Positions 50,518-57,811 of a stretch of 64,000 nt of DNA are shown one piece after another. The first letter of the stretch is position 1; every line of letters starts with the position of its first letter. A program made the translations under genes and the position numbers. The notes under the pieces are model-generated. The model saw only the letters and a program-made list of their open reading frames with translations. It ran no database searches and had not been told where the DNA came from. This stretch comes from Alkalibacillus aidingensis (lineage in GTDB: Bacteria > Bacillota > Bacilli > Bacillales > Alkalibacillaceae), in assembly GCF_014595945.1 (NCBI RefSeq), contig NZ_JABXWU010000012.1, positions 1-64,000 on the forward strand. The letters run 5' to 3'.

Positions 50518-51006
50518 ATGAAGTGGATAATTCCGTGGATAATGATCCTAGCTATATTAGTCGGCTGTCAATCAGGGTCTGCCGGTACAGAAACTGAAGA
50601 TGCAGTGGATGAGATCGATGAAATGAACGAGGCATTAGTTGATTTTCAAGGTGGAAATCCTGATAATACTGACGAATATCTTGGGGCATGGTCAACTTAT
50701 ACAGGAGAAGATGAGGCTTATCAATTATTACAAATTAAAGAGGAGGACGGTGAGTTTTTATTTAATTTTGATGCGATTGATGCACATGGGCGATTATCGA
50801 ACTCCTATTTCGGTGAGATGGACGAGCCAGTTCAAGGTTTTGGCGAATTTATATATAAAGCTGACCAGTTTGGAACTTCTGGGCAATTTGAGATTGAATT
50901 CCAAGAGGATGGTCTACTTGTATTTCATGAAATAAATTTGGAAAATCGAGATGATACGAGAGTTGAGGAATTTTTCTTTGGTCGTAAATTAGAGAGGCAA
51001 TCATAA
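50518..51006 (+). CDS. Lipoprotein of unknown function
   Basis: The 162-residue protein starts at 50518 with a lipoprotein signal ending in I-L-V-G-C (Cys about 17), then an acidic linker and a mainly beta domain with Y-L-G-A-W-S-T-Y-T and G-E-F-L-F-N-F-D-A-I. A frame beginning at 50458 overlaps the TATAAT at 50454-50459 and is rejected. AAGGG lies 12 bases upstream, a weak match. The domain resembles small beta-barrel lipoproteins; no function is assigned. Confidence 0.68.
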   Translation: MKWIIPWIMILAILVGCQSGSAGTETEDAVDEIDEMNEALVDFQGGNPDNTDEYLGAWSTYTGEDEAYQLLQIKEEDGEFLFNFDAIDAHGRLSNSYFGEMDEPVQGFGEFIYKADQFGTSGQFEIEFQEDGLLVFHEINLENRDDTRVEEFFFGRKLERQS

Positions 51007-51009
51007 TCA

Positions 51010-51048
51010 AACACACTGCTAGCTGGTTGGTTCAGCTTAGCAGTGTGT
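51010..51048. terminator. Hairpin between convergent lipoprotein genes
   Basis: AACACACTGCTAGCTG pairs with CAGCTTAGCAGTGTGTT with one mismatch. The T tract is weak, but the position between convergent genes supports a bidirectional terminator. Confidence 0.7.
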
Positions 51049-51055
51049 TGTTGAT

Positions 51056-51733
51056 TTAATATAGGTCAATTTCCATGTCGACTTTCTCACCGACATCTTC
51101 CCAGTCTTCATCGTGTGGTGCACTAAAGACTAAGCGAACATTTTCCACATCTTCAGCACTTGAATTTTCTAAGACATAGAAGAAAGTTCCACTACTTTGG
51201 GTGTTCGCCATCATATCACCTTCGATATGATCACTTAACCACATGTCAGGGTCTAGCTGCTCACCAGTACTCGTCGCCATAGTCCCTTGGCTAGAATAGA
51301 AAGTGATGTCATCGTCAGACGTGTTTTCCACATGGATATCGACTTGAACATATTCTAATTGGTCGGTTTCCATAAATTCAGCCATATCCCCCTGAAGTTC
51401 ACCGGATGCTGTTGCAACTTGCTCAATGGTTAAAGTGATCGGTCCGGTTTCAAATGTATGGGCTTCTTCAGTTTTCCGGTGGAGGGTAAAGGTACCAGCT
51501 TCATTTTCAATTGTGTCACCTGGCTGGGCTTCTTCTGCCTCTTCAGCTAATTCCTCACCTTCTTCAGCACCCTCATCATCTGGACCCGCATCGTCACCGT
51601 TTTCCTGATCATCTTGTTGCTCCTGATCCTCACCATTAGCGCCTTGATCCTCAGTATCATCCTGCTCGGCACCACAAGCTGCGATCATTATAAAAAGAAA
51701 TAATGACATAAATAATAGAGATATTTTTTTCAA
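51056..51733 (-). CDS. Acidic lipoprotein with DUF4352-like domain
   Basis: The 225-residue product starts at TTG 51733 with GAGGGGG upstream, giving K-K-I-S-L-L-F then a lipobox M-I-A-A-C (Cys about 20). A long Glu/Asp/Gln-rich linker (about 22-70) precedes a beta-sandwich with F-E-T-G-P-I-T-L-T-I-E-Q-V and Y-V-Q-V-D-I-H-V-E-N-T-S, the pattern of DUF4352 domains. The acid content is extreme. A longer frame to 51871 lacks a ribosome binding site and is rejected. Confidence 0.75.
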   Translation of the reverse strand: MKKISLLFMSLFLFIMIAACGAEQDDTEDQGANGEDQEQQDDQENGDDAGPDDEGAEEGEELAEEAEEAQPGDTIENEAGTFTLHRKTEEAHTFETGPITLTIEQVATASGELQGDMAEFMETDQLEYVQVDIHVENTSDDDITFYSSQGTMATSTGEQLDPDMWLSDHIEGDMMANTQSSGTFFYVLENSSAEDVENVRLVFSAPHDEDWEDVGEKVDMEIDLY

Positions 51734-51844
51734 AAGTGTTAACCCCCTCTTATCCATGAAGGATTGTGTTTTATATGTTTTGTCGTCGTTATTATTTCCA
51801 ATGAGGGGCAAAGTATGAATTAGTCGGTCCTTAAATTGAATTTC

Positions 51845-52085
51845 AATCAACAAAAAGTGGGTGGTAATCACCGTGATCTGGGGGCAATCAACAATTTTGA
51901 GAGGTCTATCAACAAAATTGGACGTGTAATCAACAAAAATTACGTTCCAATCAACAAAAATGGCGGTGCAATCAACAAAAATTATGTTCTAATCAACAAA
52001 GTAACGTAGCTGACATTCGAAAAGTGGCAGTCAATCCGTGAAAAACAGCGTTCAATCCGTGTAATCACCGGTCTATCCGTATGTA
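51845..52085. repeat. Tandem array of a ~21-bp repeat, about 12 copies
   Basis: Units headed by AATCAACAAAAA or AATCCGTG recur at 51845, 51866, 51886, 51907, 51928, 51949, 51970, 51991, (52012, degenerate), 52034, 52055 and 52076, giving a 21-bp period with small drifts. The first half of each unit is conserved and the second half varies. There is no open frame through it. It fills the 395-bp gap between the lipoprotein and phosphatase genes; the rest of the gap (52086-52128) holds a terminator. Confidence 0.9.
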
Positions 52086-52102
52086 GGAAAGCACCAACAT
52101 AA

Positions 52103-52130
52103 GAAAACCACTCCGGTTCAGAAGTGGTTT
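52103..52130 (-). terminator. Terminator after the metallophosphatase gene
   Basis: On the minus strand AAACCACT pairs with AGTGGTTT and is followed by TCTTATG; the T tract is short. Confidence 0.7.
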
Positions 52131-52833
52131 ACTTAATGGTACAGCTTTTAAAGGATTGGTTTTCGTAAATTAAGCAGTTCATTTGATAGCCAAAAGTGTA
52201 GCCTCCATCGATACCAATTTTATTTGCTGCAAAATAAATGTCAGGACTTTTTTGAATGTTAACAGTAGGTGTATGTCCAAAAATAATTGTTTTTTCGGTT
52301 GGGAGGTTAGTTGCTTTAATAAACTCATCTCGAATCCAAAGGAAATCTCTTGTTGATGTGTCTTTCCAATTTTCATGGTTGGGGTCAATTCCGGCGTGGA
52401 CGCAGATAAAGTCATCATGTTCATAGTAATAGTTAAGGTTTTTTAGAAACTCAACGTCTTCAGCATGGTTTGACCGGATATATTCAGCCCATTCTTCGGT
52501 TTCTAAACGATTAAAATCTGAGTGCCTTAAATCACCGACGTATGATTCAATCGTCTCTATACCACCGTGAATATAGAAGTTTTTAGAAACTTCAAGGGGG
52601 TCCGTTATAAATTGAAAAAACCAATCATCATGATTTCCCCTTAAGGCTACGGCTCCTTCGTTAACTAATTCCCTTACGAATTCGATCACTTGTTTACTTT
52701 TTGGGCCTCGATCCACATAATCACCTATTAAAATGAGTTGGTCATGATTTGGTGAGTAATTGACCTCCTTAAGTAATCGCATGAAAGGGTCTAAGTGTCC
52801 ATGAATATCACTAATCATTATATGTCTTTTCAA
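52129..52833 (-). CDS. PPP-family metallophosphatase (PrpE/ApaH-like)
   Basis: The 234-residue protein has the calcineurin-like signature of bacterial PPP phosphatases: I-S-D-I-H-G-H (about 7-13), G-D-Y-V-D-R-G-P (about 37-44) and L-R-G-N-H-D-D-W (about 65-72), plus V-H-A-G-I-D-P and G-H-T-P. It dephosphorylates phosphoproteins or dinucleoside polyphosphates. The TTG at 52833 has AGAGGTG upstream. It is monocistronic. Confidence 0.88.
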   Translation of the reverse strand: MKRHIMISDIHGHLDPFMRLLKEVNYSPNHDQLILIGDYVDRGPKSKQVIEFVRELVNEGAVALRGNHDDWFFQFITDPLEVSKNFYIHGGIETIESYVGDLRHSDFNRLETEEWAEYIRSNHAEDVEFLKNLNYYYEHDDFICVHAGIDPNHENWKDTSTRDFLWIRDEFIKATNLPTEKTIIFGHTPTVNIQKSPDIYFAANKIGIDGGYTFGYQMNCLIYENQSFKSCTIK

Positions 52834-52926
52834 AATAACACCTCTAATGGCAAATTAAATCTGACAAACTGGTTACTAGCTATATTGTACCAGAAAATGG
52901 TTATTATTGGTGTTATTTTCTGTGAT

Positions 52927-53109
52927 TTATGAGTCTTCTTGATCACTTTTCCATCGTCGATAGTAAGAATCTGCAAGAATGATGCCTAATGTAACTAAAA
53001 CTAAAATACCGGCAACAATCGAAAGCGTTAAACTATGGTACACTCGGCTGAGCCCAGCTGCTACAGCTGTTACTAAAATTAACATGACCATCCCTACATT
53101 TTTGGACAT
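52927..53109 (-). CDS. Small membrane protein (two helices)
   Basis: The 60-residue protein has two hydrophobic segments (about 5-20 and 26-46) and a charged tail Y-Y-R-R-W-K-S-D-Q-E-D. GAGGAG places the start at 53109; the longer frame is rejected. The family is not recognised. Confidence 0.6.
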   Translation of the reverse strand: MSKNVGMVMLILVTAVAAGLSRVYHSLTLSIVAGILVLVTLGIILADSYYRRWKSDQEDS

Positions 53110-53335
53110 GAAATCACTCCTCAAGTTCGTTACTCCTATTTTGCTTGTCTAACCAAATTTTATGAAGACTGTTCGGCTGATTTCAAGGTAATTGCACATT
53201 GATTGTTTTTTGAAGTAGTTGTAAAATTGTAACAATAATCGTCAATGAAATCGGATAGTGATTTGTTTGTCATCTATTGAGTTCTACCTATGAATTTATA
53301 TTTGCTGTTCAAAATGAAGTCGAAGGTGAAAGAGT

Positions 53336-53929
53336 ATGTTGAATCAGTTGAAGAAGTTTGAACAAAAGCATCGGAGAAAATGGGTTTTATTCATTGTCTT
53401 AATGATCACTTGGTTTGCTGTTCACACTGTGGTGATGGTCATTGATGGCGTAACAGATGACCTAGAAAAAAGTGATGTCGCCGTTGTTTTAGGAAATAAG
53501 GTTGAACGAAGTGGGGAGCCATCAGATCGCTTACAGGCCAGATTGGATAAAGCTGTTGATCTTTATGAACGAGGTTATTTTGATCACATCATCGTCAGTG
53601 GTGGGATTGGTGAAGAAGGATTCGATGAAGCAGATGTTATGCGGGCTTATTTAACAGAAAAAGAAGTACCGATTGAAAAAGTCACGACGGATTCTAACGG
53701 ATATAATACCTATATGACAGCTGAGAATACAAAGTCCTTACAAGAGGATTTAGATATTGATTCAGTGACAGTGATTTCTCAATACCATCACTTGACTAGA
53801 ACGAAGCTCGCTTTTCATAAGGTCGGGTTTGATCAAGTTTATTCAGGTCACGCTGAATATGTTGAGCTAAGGGATGTTTATTCAGTTGTTCGGGAGTTTG
53901 TCGCTTATTATGCTTACTTATTCAAATAA
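53336..53929 (+). CDS. SanA/YdcF-like DUF218 membrane protein
   Basis: The 197-residue protein has one N-terminal membrane helix (about 16-36) and a DUF218 domain: V-A-V-V-L-G-N-K-V (about 48-56), I-I-V-S-G-G-I-G (about 82-89), T-D-S-N-G-Y-N-T-Y and I-S-Q-Y-H-H-L-T-R. SanA/YdcF-type proteins are linked to envelope integrity. GAAGGTGAAAG precedes the ATG. It is followed 15 bp later by a polysaccharide deacetylase gene, which supports an envelope role. Confidence 0.87.
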   Translation: MLNQLKKFEQKHRRKWVLFIVLMITWFAVHTVVMVIDGVTDDLEKSDVAVVLGNKVERSGEPSDRLQARLDKAVDLYERGYFDHIIVSGGIGEEGFDEADVMRAYLTEKEVPIEKVTTDSNGYNTYMTAENTKSLQEDLDIDSVTVISQYHHLTRTKLAFHKVGFDQVYSGHAEYVELRDVYSVVREFVAYYAYLFK

Positions 53930-53944
53930 ATCAACGGAGGACTT

Positions 53945-54661
53945 ATGAAAAGAATTATCTACATAATACTTATAGTTACTGTGATCATCCTATTAATCAC
54001 ATTTTTAGGAAATGAATTATCGAAAGCAAGATCATTTCAGTTATTTGGTGATTTAGTCGATCACGTTGAGACGGAGGAGCATGTTGTCGCTTTAACATTT
54101 GATGATGGACCTGGTATCCATTCTGAGGAAGTGTTGCAAGTGTTGGATGAACAGGAGGTAAAAGCTACCTTCTTCTTAACAGGAGAAGAAATTGAAAATG
54201 AGCCTGAGTTAGCGCAACTTATGGCAGATCGTGGACATGAGATTGGGAACCATTCGTATTCACATGAACGAATGGTGTTAAAATCTCCCTCGTTTATTGA
54301 GAAGGAAGTTCAAAAGACAAATGGGCTTATTCGAGAAATAGGCTATAAGGGAGAGATTCACTTTAGGCCACCTTATGGAAAGAAGCTTTTCATTTTGCCG
54401 TATCATTTAAGTCAACATAACCAGAAAACGGTTATGTGGAATTTAGAACCAGAGTCGGATCCAGAATTGGCACGTGATTCGGAAAAAATGATCACATATG
54501 TTGAAGAAGAAGTGAAACCTGGGTCTATTATTTTGATGCACGTCATGTACGAAAATCGTAAGGAATCTTTAAAAGCGATACCAGGGATGATTGAAAGCTT
54601 AAAGGAAAAAGGTTATACATTTGTAACAGTCTCAGACCTGATGCAGGATCAAGGTAACTAG
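53945..54661 (+). CDS. Polysaccharide deacetylase (NodB homology domain)
   Basis: The 238-residue protein has an N-terminal membrane anchor (about 3-22) and a carbohydrate esterase 4 domain: L-T-F-D-D-G-P-G (catalytic Asp, about 51-58), G-N-H-S-Y-S-H (metal His, about 100-106), F-R-P-P-Y-G-K and a C-terminal I-L-M-H. It removes acetyl groups from peptidoglycan or another surface polymer outside the membrane. CGGAGGA precedes the ATG. It forms a short operon with the DUF218 gene and the next small gene. Confidence 0.9.
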   Translation: MKRIIYIILIVTVIILLITFLGNELSKARSFQLFGDLVDHVETEEHVVALTFDDGPGIHSEEVLQVLDEQEVKATFFLTGEEIENEPELAQLMADRGHEIGNHSYSHERMVLKSPSFIEKEVQKTNGLIREIGYKGEIHFRPPYGKKLFILPYHLSQHNQKTVMWNLEPESDPELARDSEKMITYVEEEVKPGSIILMHVMYENRKESLKAIPGMIESLKEKGYTFVTVSDLMQDQGN

Positions 54662-54671
54662 GAGGGTCGAT

Positions 54672-54920
54672 ATGATGAACTTTTCACATGAAGAAAAACA
54701 GTATATGATCAATCAAATTCAGAGTTATTATTTTGAAGAACATGGTCAGGAAATAGGTGAGTTAGCCGCTGGAAACTTTCTTGAGTTTGTTTCAAATGAA
54801 CTCGGTCTCTTTTTTTATAATCAAGGGGTCCGTGAAGCAAAAGAGGTTGTGGAGCAAAAATTAATGAATGTGGATGAGGATTTAGTAGCTCTTGAACGGC
54901 CGGTTAAAAAAATGAGATAG
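54672..54920 (+). CDS. DUF2164 family protein
   Basis: The 82-residue helical protein reads I-Q-S-Y-Y-F-E-E-H-G-Q-E-I-G-E-L-A-A, F-Y-N-Q-G-V-R-E-A and D-L-V-A-L-E-R-P, matching the small DUF2164 family of unknown function. Two ATGs (54672 and 54675) follow GGAGGG. It lies 10 bp behind the deacetylase gene, probably in the same transcript. Confidence 0.85.
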   Translation: MMNFSHEEKQYMINQIQSYYFEEHGQEIGELAAGNFLEFVSNELGLFFYNQGVREAKEVVEQKLMNVDEDLVALERPVKKMR

Positions 54921-54935
54921 GTGAGGTGGCCAACC

Positions 54936-55652
54936 ATGGATGACTTATCATTAGTAATTCTTCCAATTCTTGCGGTGTTTGTGGGTGTATCGGCTTCCAA
55001 GTTTTTTAAATGGTGGATCACTCCGGTTTATACTTGGCTAGCTTATATCGGATTTATTTTGCTATATGAACTTGGGCTATATGGGCGAATGGAAGTATTC
55101 AAGACGATTGTAGAAGAGTTTCATACTAGCATTTTTTTAGCCTTGATTGCTACATTAATAAGGCTTACTATTGCTGGAATTGATAAGAGAAGAAACCGTA
55201 TTATTTATGGTGCAGCGATGTTAACCTTTCTAGGGCTCATGATTGTAGGCCACCAGATGCAATATACGACTTATGAAGAGGTAATGTTAGATTGGGTAGA
55301 GCTAGATGACATAGAAAGTGTTGAGGTGAGGTTTATTGAACAAACAGGTGAGCAAATCTCTATAGGTTCAAGGTCTTTTCCAGCAACTAGCAGTACTGAT
55401 GTGACTATAGAAGACCCACGATTAATTAAGAAGTTGGTTGAAGCTCCATCTAATGTGGAATTAAGAGAAGTTAATTTCCCTAGATTTGGCAACGATAAGT
55501 ATATATTGATTAATTATTCTAAAGAAGTAGGTAGGCAAACTTTAAATGTAGAAATGGACGGAATTAGGGTTGATCGGGATTTTTATCAAGTGGTTGGCGA
55601 TGAGAGTGTTTACAATATTGTTGAAGGTTTTGTCGAAAATGAAGACATATAG
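54936..55652 (+). CDS. Membrane protein with C-terminal extracytoplasmic domain
   Basis: The 238-residue protein has four hydrophobic segments to about residue 110 (including S-K-F-F-K-W-W-I-T-P-V-Y-T-W-L-A) and a soluble domain (about 125-238) with D-D-I-E-S-V-E-V-R-F and D-P-R-L-I-K-K-L-V. Its first half resembles the small membrane protein at 59187 (K-W-W..P..T-W-L..L-L-Y..G-Y/L-Y-G-R). GGTGAGGTGG precedes the ATG. It is the last gene of the deacetylase group. Function unknown. Confidence 0.7.
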   Translation: MDDLSLVILPILAVFVGVSASKFFKWWITPVYTWLAYIGFILLYELGLYGRMEVFKTIVEEFHTSIFLALIATLIRLTIAGIDKRRNRIIYGAAMLTFLGLMIVGHQMQYTTYEEVMLDWVELDDIESVEVRFIEQTGEQISIGSRSFPATSSTDVTIEDPRLIKKLVEAPSNVELREVNFPRFGNDKYILINYSKEVGRQTLNVEMDGIRVDRDFYQVVGDESVYNIVEGFVENEDI

Positions 55653-55656
55653 TTAA

Positions 55657-55680
55657 AAACCTCCTACAACGAGGAGGTTT
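55657..55680. terminator. Terminator between the membrane protein and sspH genes
   Basis: AAACCTCC pairs with GGAGGTTT; it is placed between convergent genes. The stem is 8-9 bp. Confidence 0.7.
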
Positions 55681-55683
55681 AGC

Positions 55684-55878
55684 CTATTTTCTGAGATCGT
55701 CTTTTTCAATTAAGCTACCAAGTTCAACATCGAATTGGTTACCTGGGTCATTTAATGGGTAAACTCTTGCTTTACCATTCTGATCATCGACGTGTTGTAT
55801 GTAGACACGCTCTCCGTTGTACTGGACATCTTTCATGTCTGGTGAGTTGGCAATTTCTCTAGCTCGTTCTTTGTTCAT
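55684..55878 (-). CDS. sspH: H-type small acid-soluble spore protein
   Basis: The 64-residue protein reads N-K-E-R-A-R-E-I-A-N-S-P-D-M-K-D-V-Q-Y-N-G and Y-I-Q-H-V-D-D-Q-N-G-K-A-R-V-Y-P-L, closely matching SspH-family minor spore proteins. These are made in the forespore under sigma-G and packed into the spore core. AAAAAAGGAGGATTTT lies before the ATG. A diverged paralogue is encoded 16 bp upstream on the same strand. Confidence 0.92.
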   Translation of the reverse strand: MNKERAREIANSPDMKDVQYNGERVYIQHVDDQNGKARVYPLNDPGNQFDVELGSLIEKDDLRK

Positions 55879-55894
55879 TTAAAATCCTCCTTTT

Positions 55895-56083
55895 TTAATG
55901 TGGACCTTCTTCAACCAAGTCATCTACTTGAACTTGTTGTCTTTCCTCAACATCTGTTAATGGAGACACAGTAGCAGTGTTGTTCTCTAGGTCAACATCT
56001 TGGATAAATACAGGTTGCCCCTGATAGCTGACGTTAATTAATACTGGGGCTTCGTATATTTGCTGTGCGCGCTGACTTTCCAT
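55895..56083 (-). CDS. Diverged H-type small acid-soluble spore protein
   Basis: The 62-residue protein shares the SspH frame: E-S-Q-R-A-Q-Q-I-Y-E-A-P and V-S-Y-Q-G-Q-P-V-F-I-Q-D-V-D-L-E-N-N-T-A-T-V-S-P-L. It is more diverged than its neighbour, especially in the S-P-D-M-K segment, replaced by A-P-V-L-I. AAAAAAGGAGGATTTT precedes the ATG, the same spacing as in the other copy. The two probably arose by tandem duplication. Confidence 0.82.
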   Translation of the reverse strand: MESQRAQQIYEAPVLINVSYQGQPVFIQDVDLENNTATVSPLTDVEERQQVQVDDLVEEGPH

Positions 56084-56194
56084 AAAATCCTCCTTTTTTA
56101 AAAAGTCTCATTAATACTTTTTGTTATTTTATGTTAAATATACATGGTTATTGTGCTGACTATGATGTAGTAACCTAAAGTGACATCATCATAA

Positions 56195-56227
56195 AAACGC
56201 TCAAGGATGACATGACCTTGAGCGTTT
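56195..56227. terminator. Terminator upstream of the spore protein pair, after the 56241 gene
   Basis: AAACGCTCAAGG pairs perfectly with CCTTGAGCGTTT around a 9-base loop. It is downstream of the minus-strand gene ending at 56241. Confidence 0.85.
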
Positions 56228-56240
56228 ATAGGTGTTTGTA

Positions 56241-56459
56241 TTAATAATCTTCTTGACCGTCTTCTTTTAAAGATGCCTCAGGTTGACGGTCATCTTCTTC
56301 CACCTTTTTAAACTTGTCTAAATTACCGGCATTTTCAATATCCCCTGAGGCCTGATAGCCACCGATTTCCTGATTTGAAGTGGTTCCATAAAGCCCCATG
56401 CCACCTAGTTTGGCATTGACATTTTCTTCATTACGTTTCTTTTGATTATCTTTAGCCAC
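56241..56459 (-). CDS. Small hydrophilic protein of unknown function
   Basis: The 72-residue protein starts with GTG behind GGAGGT. It is charged and Gly/Asn/Gln-rich, with no hydrophobic core (K-L-G-G-M-G-L-Y-G-T-T-S-N-Q-E-I-G-G-Y). Its composition and neighbourhood with spore genes suggest a small spore or stress protein, but no family is recognised with certainty. Confidence 0.6.
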   Translation of the reverse strand: MAKDNQKKRNEENVNAKLGGMGLYGTTSNQEIGGYQASGDIENAGNLDKFKKVEEDDRQPEASLKEDGQEDY

Positions 56460-56720
56460 GCTATACCTCCTAAAGTTTAAAGCAGTGTCATCCTATGGTT
56501 ATTATTGATGTAAGTTTAATCGCTTATACATAAGAAAGACTGTAGTCTGACTGAAGCCATTGTGTGAGGTTCATTTATGTATGGTAAAATGAATCAAATA
56601 AGCTCATTAATGGAAATTTAAATCTAACATTAAAATGGCGAATGCCCCACTGGTGAAGCGATTGTGGAGGAAGTAGAAGAGCTGACTAAATGGAATAATA
56701 ATTATTATTGGAGGAATCAC

Positions 56721-57092
56721 ATGGAAATTTTCGAAGATTTTTTAGCAAATATCGATCAGCCACAACATCGTGCGAGAGTGGAAGAGGTTTTGGATTGGAT
56801 AGCTCAAAAGTTCCCTGATTTAAAGCCGGAATTTAAGTGGAATCAACCCATGTTTACCGATCATGGTACATTTATTATTGGCTTTAGTGTATCCAAAAAG
56901 CATATGGCCGTTGCTCCTGAAAGGGAGGGAATTATTCGTTTTTCTGAAGAAATTATAGAAGCTGGCTACGATCATACCAAAATGTTAGTTCGTTTCCCTT
57001 GGGACCGTCCCGTTGATTACTCTTTATTAGAAAAAATGATTGAGTTTAATATTAAGGATAAAGAAGATTGTGCGACTTTTTGGAGGAAATAA
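56721..57092 (+). CDS. DUF1801 / YdhG-like protein
   Basis: The 123-residue protein shows the DUF1801 pattern R-V-E-E-V-L-D-W-I-A-Q-K-F-P-D-L-K-P-E-F-K-W-N-Q-P-M-F (given in parts; about 20-45), G-F-S-V-S-K-K-H-M-A-V-A-P and K-M-L-V-R-F-P-W. In bacilli such proteins are often called iron chaperones (YdhG). TGGAGGA precedes the ATG at 56721; a longer frame from 56664 has no ribosome binding site. Confidence 0.85.
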   Translation: MEIFEDFLANIDQPQHRARVEEVLDWIAQKFPDLKPEFKWNQPMFTDHGTFIIGFSVSKKHMAVAPEREGIIRFSEEIIEAGYDHTKMLVRFPWDRPVDYSLLEKMIEFNIKDKEDCATFWRK

Positions 57093-57151
57093 ACTTAAGT
57101 GGCTATTAGATTAGGGTTGACGCTGAACGTGAGGGCTGATATTCTAATCGA

Positions 57152-57177
57152 ATAGAAAGGTCGTTCTATATAAAATG
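57152..57177 (+). promoter_or_regulatory. Operator-promoter block of the TetR gene (copy 1 of an identical pair)
   Basis: The block contains TAGAAAGGTCGTTCTA (57153-57168), a near-palindrome typical of TetR-type operators, directly joined to TATATAAAATG, a -10-like element. The same 26 bases recur at 57766-57791. Confidence 0.8.
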
Positions 57178-57194
57178 AAGGAGAAGTGATTCAA

Positions 57195-57749
57195 GTGAGT
57201 CGATCCGTAAAAAAAGAAACATTACTTAACGTAGCTGAACGATTATTTTATGAACACGGTTTTCGTGGTGTAGGGTTAAAACAAATCATCAGTGAAGCGA
57301 ATGTTGCCACGATGACTCTTTATAATCACTTTTCTTCCAAGGATCAATTGGTTGAAGAGGTACTAAAACAACGAGAAGAACGGTATTGGTCTTATTTAGA
57401 TGCTCATGTGGAAATGGACTCAGATTCCCCATTCATTCTGGCTGTTGAAGCTCATGGACGATGGTTAAAGGAACAATCCTACCAAGGGGATATGTTTTTA
57501 AGAGCAATCGAGGATTATGCGGGGACTGATAATGAGATTGAAAATATTGCACGAGGGCACAAATCCAAATTACTTAAGTATTTTCAAGAGTTGGCTCAAA
57601 GAAAAGGAATAGAAAACGAACGTGATTTAGCTAATCAATTTACGTTGTTGCTTGAAGGAACGACATCGATGACGACGCTAATCGGTGCCGAGAAGGCAAC
57701 AGAGCATTCTATTGCGATGGCGAGGACAATTGTCCAACATACATCGTAA
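57195..57749 (+). CDS. TetR-family regulator of the MFS transporter
   Basis: The 184-residue protein has a TetR domain at about 4-50: T-L-L-N-V-A-E-R-L-F-Y-E-H-G-F, G-V-G-L-K-Q-I-I-S-E-A-N-V and M-T-L-Y-N-H-F-S-S-K. GTG at 57195 has AAGGAG 11 bases upstream; the GTG at 57186 is too close to it. It precedes an MFS gene by 62 bp, and both have the same operator block, so the regulator probably represses both. Confidence 0.87.
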   Translation: MSRSVKKETLLNVAERLFYEHGFRGVGLKQIISEANVATMTLYNHFSSKDQLVEEVLKQREERYWSYLDAHVEMDSDSPFILAVEAHGRWLKEQSYQGDMFLRAIEDYAGTDNEIENIARGHKSKLLKYFQELAQRKGIENERDLANQFTLLLEGTTSMTTLIGAEKATEHSIAMARTIVQHTS

Positions 57750-57765
57750 TTTTTTTACCTTTAAA

Positions 57766-57791
57766 ATAGAAAGGTCGTTCTATATAAAATG
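57766..57791 (+). promoter_or_regulatory. Operator-promoter block of the MFS gene (copy 2 of an identical pair)
   Basis: Identical over 26 bases to 57152-57177, with TAGAAAGGTCGTTCTA at 57767-57782. This places the MFS gene under the same regulator. Confidence 0.85.
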
Positions 57792-57811
57792 TGAAGTTAG
57801 GGTGAATCCAC

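Noticed and set aside
51845-52085. 21-bp array as a CRISPR or iteron origin
   Set aside because: The spacing is too short for a CRISPR, and there is no replication initiator gene or AT-rich unwinding element with DnaA boxes.
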